From positions 1-5,494 of the forward strand of contig JAEZJR010000027.1 of NCBI GenBank assembly GCA_023415725.1: 5,494 bases of DNA, read 5' to 3'. The DNA comes from Acidobacteriota bacterium. Its GTDB lineage: Bacteria > Acidobacteriota > Blastocatellia > Pyrinomonadales > Pyrinomonadaceae. Position 1 is the first letter of the stretch, and every line of letters begins with the position of its first letter. The notes under the pieces were generated by a model. That model was not told the origin of the DNA. It saw only the letters and a list, made by a program, of their open reading frames with translations, and did no database searches. The position numbers and the translations under genes were made by a program. Below are positions 1 through 5,494 of the stretch, one piece after another.

Positions 1-2
1 CC

Positions 3-3000
3 CAGGTTCTCAAAAAGTATTTCGTATCCACAATCACGACTCCACCCCCGAAGGTCGAGCAATTCATCCCTCAAGGTCAGACAGTACGGCGCGATGCCTT
101 GATGTTTTTGCGATTCGATCAGGCTATCGATCCTGAAGCGGTAATCAAGACAATATCCGTCACCGCCGGAAGGAAACTCGTCGTACGACTAGCCACCCAA
201 GCGGAGATCGATTCAGACGGTGCAATTTCTTACCAGGCAAAACAATCCCAACCGGGCCGTTGGTTGGCGTTTCGGGCGATAAATGCTGATGGTTCCTCGG
301 CGAATGCCTTGCCCGGAGCATCAACCATGACCGTCACCGTCGAGAAGGGCACCCCTTCGGCGGAGGGCCCTATTACTACTGCCGTCCCACAGAGTTTCAG
401 CTTCAACACATACGGCCCGTTCAAGTTCAACAGCGGTTACTGTGGATGGCGCGATAACAAGAACTGTTCGCCCTTTGAGCCTTGGTATTTGGAGTTCAAT
501 AACTCCATCGATGCTTCGAAGTTTACTAAGGAAATGGTCAAGGTCGAGCCCGCCGTCGAGGGGCTGAACATTTATCCATCAGGCAATCACATTTACATTC
601 AGGGATACAAAAAGGGGAATACGACTTACAAGGTAACGGTCGACCAGGGACTTGCCGATATGTTCGGCCAGACTCTCGCACAACCGGGAGTTGCTGCCAT
701 CCGGGTCGGCACAGCGCCCCAAAGCTTTTATGCACAGGGTGGTGCAATGACCGTATTGGATCCCTCTGCAAAACCATCGTTCTCGATCTACACCACCAAC
801 CACTCCGCTGCGCGGGTGAAGATCTACCGGGTGAGGCCGGAAGATTGGAATCAATTCATGCAGTATTATCGCCGCCTGAATTATGACGACAATCAACGCC
901 CTGCCATGCCCGGCTCGCTTGTTTCCGATAAGACAGTACCTATCAGGCGCGCGCTGGACGAAATGGTCGAGACGCGTATCGACCTTACGGGAGCGCTTGG
1001 AGGCGAGGGTCTGGGCAACCTCATCCTCGATATCGAACCGACGATCAAGCGCGACAAGTACGATCGATCTCGCGTTCTAACCTGGGTGCAGTCGACAAGG
1101 ATCGGACTTGACGCGTTCGTCGACAACCAGGAACTAGTAGGTTTTGCCACGGAGCTTCAGACCGGCCAGCCGATAGCAGGGACCGAGCTCTCTATCTATC
1201 CGAACGGTGGCTCGGTCTCTGGGCAGCAAGCTTTCATCGAACCCAAAGGCTGGTTTGAATCAGCATGGGAGTATATAGCTGGATCCGGCGGTCCGTCAGC
1301 TGGTGAGATCGATGCGATAGGCACGGATGGCAGAGAAGTCGATAGCGAATCGATCGGGCCAGCCCAAAGATCCGTAACCGGGCCGAACGGAATTCTGCGC
1401 CTAACGCTCCCTGACTCTGCCTCTCCTAAAGGCATGAACCTGCTGATCGCACGACGCGGGAAAGACATCGCGTTCCTGCCGGAAAACACCGACTACTACT
1501 GGCAGGACAGCGGCAATTGGTATAAGAAGCCGGATCAGGATTCCCTCCGCTGGTTCGTCTTCGATGATCGCAGGATGTACAAGCCGAAGGAAGAGGTCTC
1601 CGTCAAAGGCTACATCCGCAAGGTAACCGGTGGGAAGCTCGGCGACATCGAGCAGCTTGGCGATTCCGCAAGCGGCCTGCAGTGGTCCGCCAAAGATCCG
1701 CGCGGGAACGAGATTGCCAAGGGAACTGCCAACCTGAACGCCTTCGGCGCGTTCGATTTCAAATTCTCGCTTCCTGACAACGCCAATCTCGGCTACGCCC
1801 GCATCGATCTATCAACAAGCAGCGGCTTGGTTGGAAACAGTTTTTCACATCAGTTCCAGATCCAGGAATTCCGCCGGCCGGAGTTCGAAGTTGAAGCGAA
1901 AGTTGACAGCGAAGGCCCTCATTTTGTGGGCGGGAAAGCCGACCTGTCGGTCGAAGCGAAATACTACGCAGGCGGCGGCTTGGCCAATGCCGCGACGAAC
2001 TGGACGGTCACCGCAAGTCCGACGACTTACACGCCGCCCAATCGCAATGACTTCACCTTCGGAACCTGGGTGCCCTGGTGGCGAGTCTACGACTACGGTG
2101 GTCGCGGTTACTACGGCGGAAAGACCGAATACTTCAAAGGCGTGACCGACGCGAGCGGGCAGCATCATATAAGGATCGACTTCGACTCGGTCAAACCGCC
2201 CAGACCATACACGATCTCCGCTTCGGCTTCCGTTCAGGATGTTAACCGCCAGACTTGGGCCGGCCAGACGACATTGCTCGTTCATCCTGCGGAACTGTAC
2301 GTCGGGATCCGAACTCCGAGGACGTTCGTTCAGAAGGGCGAGAACATCGTCGTGGAATCGGTCGTCACCGACCTCGACGGCAAATTGATCGCGGGCCGCG
2401 ATGTCGAAGTTAAAGCAGTCCTTAAGGACTGGCAGTTCGAAAAAGGTGCCTGGAACGAGGTTACTGTAGATGAACAGAATTGCACGGTTAAATCTGGCGA
2501 CGCACCGCAAAAATGTTCGTTCGTAGCGAAGAACGGCGGCAGATACACGATCGCTGCGACGGTGATGGACGACCGAGAACGCTTCAACGAGAGCGAGTTC
2601 ACGGTCTGGGTCCCCGGCGGCAAACAGCCTCCCAAGCGTAATGTCGAACAGGAGGAAGTCCAGATCATCCCGAGCAAGAAGGATTTCGCCCCAGGCGATG
2701 TCGCCGAACTTCTCGTGATCGCTCCGTTCACACCCGCGGAAGGCGTGCTCACTCTCCGCCGCGACGGTATCGTGAAGACCGAGCGTTTCACGATGAAGGA
2801 TTCGTCAATCACACTGAAGATCCCGGTCGAGGAAAAATACCTGCCGAATATCTACGCCCAAGTAGATCTAGTCGGGTCAGCCGTGAGACAAAACGACAAA
2901 GGCGAGATAGATCCGAAACTTTCGAATCGCCCCGCTTACGCCAGCGGAAACATCAATCTTTCGGTTACGACCGAATCGCGAAAGCTATCCGTGTCGGCCG

Positions 3001-5494
3001 AACCGAAAGAAAAGACCCTCGCCCCGGGAGGCGAGACAAAGGTCGACATCGAGGTGAAGGACCATCGCGGCGAACCGGTCGCGAACAGCGAGGTCGCCGT
3101 CGTTATCGTCGACGAAGCCGTGCTTGCACTGTCCCGTTATTCGATTGCCGATCCGATGGGAGTCTTTTACCAGGCACGAACCACCGGAACGTCGGATCAC
3201 CATTTGAGAAAGGATGTTCTGCTTGGCAATCCCGAGGATGTTAAGAATCCGCCGCCTCCTCCTCCGTCTCCGAGTGCTTCTGGCGCCGGGTTCGTTTCGG
3301 AGGCGAGGGTAGCCAACTTGCAGAGGGCTCCCTCACCTAAAAGAGCCCGAGCCGAAGCGGCGGATATGGCAAAGGCCGAAGCGGAAGTAGATGATTCTCC
3401 CACGGATGAAGCGATAAATCTCCGCGAAAACTTTAACGCCCTCGCGGTCTTCGCGCCTTCGGTCAAAACCGATTCGAACGGCCGAGCAACTGTCGATGTA
3501 AAGCTCCCCGACAACCTCACGCGATACCGCGTCACCGCCATTTCTGTCGACTCGGGCAAACGCTTTGGCAAATCCGAATCGAACATTACCGCGAAGCAGC
3601 CGCTGATGGTCCGACCTTCGGCTCCGCGGTTCATGAACTTCGGTGACAAGATCGAATTGCCTGTCGTCGTGCAAAACCAAACCGACAAGGACATGGCCGT
3701 CGATGTCGCGGTTCGCTCGTCGAACGCGGAACTCACCGGCGGCAACGGCCGTCGAGTTCTAGTCAAAGCGAACGGCAGGGAAGAGGTCCGGTTCCCGGTT
3801 TCGGCGATGAAGGCCGGCACGGCTCGCTTCCAGATCGCCGTCAGTTCCGGCAGTTTTGCCGATGCGGCGGAGATCTCTCTCCCGGTCTGGACACCCGCGA
3901 CGACGGAAGCATTCGCCACCTACGGCAATACCGATCAGAACGGCGCGATCATCCAGCCGGTCCAAACGCCCGGCGATGTATTCCCGCAGTTTGGCGGATT
4001 AGAGGTGACAACGAGTTCCACGCAATTGCAGGAACTCACCGATGCGTTTCTCTATCTCACGAATTACCCCTACGCCTGCTCAGAGCAGATCTCCTCGCGG
4101 ATGATCTCGATCGCGGCAATGCGCGATGTGCTCAGTGCTTTCAAGGCGAAGGACATGCCGACGCCTGAGCAGCTCAACAAGTATTTCGCTCGCGACATCG
4201 AGATCCTCCAATCGCGCCAGCGAAACGACGGCAGCTTCGGCCTTTGGAAACGGGCTGGGGAACGATACAAGTATCCGTTCCTTACGATCCACGTCGCCCA
4301 CGCCCTGGCACTCGCAAAGGCCAAGGGCTACAAGGTGCCGGACGAAATGCTGAATAAAACGAAGCCTTACCTCAAGGACGTCGAGAAGCATTTCGACGAG
4401 TGGTACAAAAACTCCCCCGAGGTCCGATGGACGATCTCGGCGTACGCCCTTTACGTCCGCGACATGATGGGCGACAAGGATGTAGCCAAGGCGAAGCGCC
4501 TGCTCGCTGAGGCCACGATCGAGAAGATGCCGTTCGAGGGGCTTGGCTGGGTGCTCTCCGTGCTCGCGAGTGATGCCGGATCTCAGGCCGAGGTGCAGGC
4601 GATCGTTCGGTACCTAATGAACCGTACGACCGAAACCGCGGCGGCGGCGAACTTCGTTACCGACTATGGGGATGGCGCATGGTTGATAATGTACTCGAAC
4701 CGTCGTGCTGACGGCGTGCTTTTGGAGTCGCTGATAAAGGTTCGGGAGAACGTCAGTTTAGCAGTCCCAACGCATAGCGTGTCGGGCGTCAACGACCTCA
4801 TCCCCAAACTTGTCCGCGGTCTCCTCGACCACCGCGTAAAAGGCGCCTGGTCGAACACGCAGGAGAATGTCTTTATCCTGCTCGCCCTCGACAAGTACTT
4901 CAACGCATTCGAGAAGGTCACGCCCGACTTCGTCACTCGTGTCTGGCTGGGTAGCACATATGCCGGCGAACAGGCATTCAAGGGTCGCTCGGCCGATTCG
5001 AACGTGCTGAACATCCCGATGTCCTACCTTACCGAGCAAGGGGGAACCGCGAATCTCTTCCTCGATCGCCAGGGTGCTGGCCGCCTCTACTACCGCATCG
5101 GTATGAAGTACGCACCGCGTAACCTGAAGCTCGATCCTGCGGATTACGGTTTCACCGTGCTGCGTAAATACGAAGCCGTGGACGACAAGGATGACGTGAA
5201 GCAAAACGCCGACGGCTCGTGGACGATCAAGTCTGGCGCGCGTGTCCGCGTGCGTCTCACTATGGTCGCCCAGGCCCGCCGCTACCACGTGGCATTGGTG
5301 GATAATCTGCCCGCGGGGCTCGAGATCCTCAATCCCGAACTTGCCACGACCGAGGCGATCCCTCCGGACGCTGGCGGCGGAAACACTCCCGTCATCACGG
5401 TCGGGAGTCGTTCACTCGGCCGCAATTACTACTGGTGGCGCTGGAACTGGTTCGAGCATCAGAACTTCCGCGACGAACGGGCGGAAGCCTTCAG
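3..5494 (+). CDS. Alpha-2-macroglobulin family protein, thioester type, internal fragment open at both ends
   Basis: This is a bacterial A2M protease trap. In the known family, a protease cuts the bait region, the protein collapses around it, and an exposed Cys-Gln thioester bonds to it covalently; known bacterial members act in the periplasm. The frame runs 1830 codons without a stop. Landmarks in order are Ig-like N-terminal domains (about 12-236), an MG segment from W361, an MG2-like FVFDDRRMYKP (518-528), QEFRRPEFEV (621-630), a bait-region domain (about 885-1046) ending VDEAVLAL, a low-complexity linker (1047-1143), FNALAVFAPSV (1144-1154), LPDNLTRYRV (1168-1177), the thioester motif YPYACSEQ (1355-1362), NDGSFGLW (1408-1415), GAWSNTQEN (1614-1622) and an MG10-like start (from about 1694). 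The signal peptide, start codon, last residues and stop lie outside. It resembles E. coli YfhM but is longer, with extra N-terminal Ig-like domains. No frameshift was found. The family call is firm; cellular anchoring and target proteases are unknown. Confidence 0.96.
36..710 (+). other. N-terminal Ig-like / first macroglobulin-like domains of the A2M protein
   Basis: Residues about 12-236 look like two consecutive beta-sandwich domains. The first follows a PPPKVEQFIPQGQTV segment and has the LMFLRFDQAIDP pattern (beta strand, then 'F-aliphatic-D/N ... D') common in bacterial Ig-like domains. The second begins near FSFNTYGPFKF, contains the close cysteine pair C147 and C155, repeats the same pattern as LEFNNSIDASKF, and closes with YKVTVDQGLADMFGQTL, a typical last-strand motif of SbsA-type Ig-like domains. 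Such domains sit at the front of long bacterial A2Ms and probably act as spacers or packing modules. Boundaries are approximate and the domain assignment is by pattern only. Confidence 0.6.
1083..1892 (+). other. Macroglobulin domain segment including the MG2-like domain
   Basis: Residues 361-630. WVQSTRIGLDAF (361-372) followed by GFATELQTGQPIAGTELSIY is the usual bacterial MG pattern 'W-V-x-x-T-x-L-G-L ... V-x-x-L-x-T-G-x-P-V-x-G'. It is followed by NGILRLTLP and then by the MG2-like entry RWFVFDDRRMYKPKEEVSVKGYIR (from 516), which matches the family pattern 'F-T-D-R-x-x-Y-R-P-G-E-x-V'. The usual glycine of that pattern is a lysine here (YKPKEEV), a mild departure. The segment closes with the strongly conserved junction QEFRRPEFEV (621-630). 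These domains form the scaffold ring around the trapped protease. Confidence 0.75.
2655..3140 (+). other. Bait-region domain (A2M_BRD type)
   Basis: Residues about 885-1046. The segment opens with EEVQIIPSKKDFAPGDVAELLVIAPF, matching the family pattern 'L-x-x-D-K-x-x-Y-x-P-G-D-x-A-x-L-x-V-x-x-P-F'. It continues through LTLRRDGI and the strand ITLKIPVEEKYLPNIYAQVDLVG, then LSVSAEPKEKTLAPGGETKVDIEVKD. It ends with GEPVANSEVAVVIVDEAVLALSRY; VDEAVLAL (1036-1043) is one of the most recognisable A2M motifs. This is the MG domain into which the protease-sensitive stretch is inserted. Confidence 0.85.
3141..3431 (+). other. Proline-rich, charged linker; likely bait (protease-sensitive) region
   Basis: Residues 1047-1143 lie between VDEAVLALSRY and FNALAVFAPSV, which is where the bait sits in this family. 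Composition changes sharply. A run of six prolines (1083-1088) is followed by a small Ser/Gly/Ala stretch, a basic cluster RAPSPKRARAE (1108-1118), an Ala/Glu/Lys-rich stretch, and an acidic patch VDDSPTDE. No aromatic or large hydrophobic core is seen after about F1098, so it is probably disordered and accessible. The lysines and arginines would suit trypsin-like proteases; the rest could suit broader ones. Its role as bait is inferred from position and composition, and the exact cleavage points are unknown. Confidence 0.7.
3432..3959 (+). other. A2M core domain (FAPSV / LPDNLTRYRV) and following MG7-like domain
   Basis: Residues 1144-1319. FNALAVFAPSVKTDSNGRATV (from 1144) and VKLPDNLTRYRVTAIS (from 1166) are the diagnostic signature of the A2M domain that follows the bait. 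KQPLMVRPSAPRFMNFGDKIELPVVVQN then starts the next MG domain, matching the usual 'P-L-x-V-R-P-x-x-P-R-F-L-x-x-G-D'. The domain ends shortly before the thioester domain, after LPVWTPATTEAFATYG. All expected landmarks are present without gaps. Confidence 0.88.
3960..4914 (+). other. Thioester domain (alpha-alpha toroid)
   Basis: Residues about 1320-1638. The domain starts with the strand GGLEVTTSS, carries the thioester motif near its front, and then runs as a mainly helical region. Family landmarks are QRNDGSFGLW (1406-1415), the following YPFLTIHVAHALALAKAKGY helix, SPEVRWTISAYALYVRDMMG, a short helix pair around EGLGWVLSVLAS, and the closing GAWSNTQENVFILLALDKYF (from 1614). The order and spacing suggest a complete toroid. 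In the intact protein the thioester is normally shielded, and becomes reactive after bait cleavage. Confidence 0.9.
4065..4088 (+). other. Thioester motif YPYACSEQ (Cys1359-Gln1362)
   Basis: The codons read Tyr-Pro-Tyr-Ala-Cys-Ser-Glu-Gln. This fits the C-x-E-Q thioester consensus, with the usual aromatic/proline lead-in. Cys1359 and Gln1362 are both intact, so the internal thioester can form. Human A2M has CGEQ, E. coli YfhM has CLEQ, and thioester-less bacterial relatives such as YfaS lack this cysteine. The Ser at the variable position and the Ala in place of the common Gly before the Cys are conservative variations. Confidence 0.95.
5082..5494 (+). other. Start of the C-terminal bacterial MG10-type domain, cut by the window end
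   Basis: Residues 1694-1830. RLYYRIGMKYAPRNLKLDPADYGFTVLRKY (from 1694) matches the bacterial A2M C-terminal domain pattern 'L-Y-Y-x-x-x-L-x-Y ... G-x-x-V-x-R-x-Y'. GSWTIKSGARVRVRLTMVAQARRYHVALVDNLPAGLEILNPEL follows as expected, then an aromatic-rich loop and HQNFRDERAEAF at the very end. In this family the last motif is normally followed by a short beta-rich tail, so some tens of residues and the stop codon should lie just downstream. Confidence 0.82.

Noticed and set aside
1831..2145. Same-strand frame of 104 codons inside the A2M gene
   Set aside because: It is out of frame with the main gene, with a Thr/Arg/Ser-rich translation and no recognisable family. Overprinting cannot be excluded by eye, but nothing supports it.
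1845..2510. Antisense open frame of 221 codons
   Set aside because: It overlaps the conserved QEFRRPEFEV region on the + strand, and its Arg/Val/Asp-rich translation has no recognisable family. It is a shadow frame.
3249..3272. CCG/CCT repeat considered as a microsatellite or slippage-prone contingency tract
   Set aside because: The six proline codons mix CCG and CCT, so it is not a perfect nucleotide repeat, and the frame continues cleanly. It is better explained as a protein-level polyproline linker.
3197..3919. Antisense open frame of 240 codons
   Set aside because: It lies entirely opposite the A2M bait/FAPSV region, which has clear family motifs on the + strand. Its translation is Ser/Arg/Ala-rich with no recognisable domain, as expected for the complement of a GC-rich coding sequence.
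4758..5288. Antisense open frame of 176 codons
   Set aside because: It is opposite the GAWSNTQEN and MG10 landmarks of the real gene, with no recognisable domain. It is a shadow.
1..5494. Search for tRNA, rRNA, CRISPR, insertion sequence ends, promoters or terminators
   Set aside because: No arrays of spaced repeats, terminal inverted repeats, tRNA-like stems with TTCGA-type loops or hairpin-plus-T-run terminators were seen by eye, and the continuous coding frame leaves no intergenic space.

Overview
The whole window lies inside one very large protein-coding gene. Reading the + strand in the third frame (codons starting at position 3) gives an unbroken run of 1830 codons, with no stop and no identifiable gene start. 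Both the 5' and 3' ends of the gene fall outside the window. Residue numbers used here count from the codon at position 3, so the residue number equals the codon start divided by 3.

The product is a bacterial alpha-2-macroglobulin (A2M) family protein, a large secreted or periplasmic protease trap. In order, the sequence shows Ig-like N-terminal domains, macroglobulin (MG) domains, an MG2-type segment, the QEFRRPEFEV junction, and a bait-region domain ending in VDEAVLAL. These are followed by a proline-rich, charged, low-complexity linker (the likely bait), the FAPSV...LPDNLTRYRV segment of the A2M domain, a thioester domain with an intact YPYACSEQ motif, and the start of the C-terminal MG10-type domain. 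The last tens of residues, the signal peptide or lipobox and any promoter are not in the window.

The organism cannot be fixed from this sequence. The moderately high GC (hand counts of about 52% in the first 300 bases and 62% in positions 5161-5460), the Ig-extended A2M type and the CSEQ form of the thioester motif would fit a soil or sediment Gram-negative lineage such as Acidobacteriota. That is a guess from general family resemblance.

I see no RNA gene, mobile element, CRISPR array, terminator or second gene. All other open frames, including two antisense ones of 221 and 240 codons, are shadows of this gene. The window belongs to a known family and I do not see an undescribed system. The points most worth a look are the bait linker, the intact thioester, and the five-cysteine pattern that leaves only the thioester cysteine unpaired.
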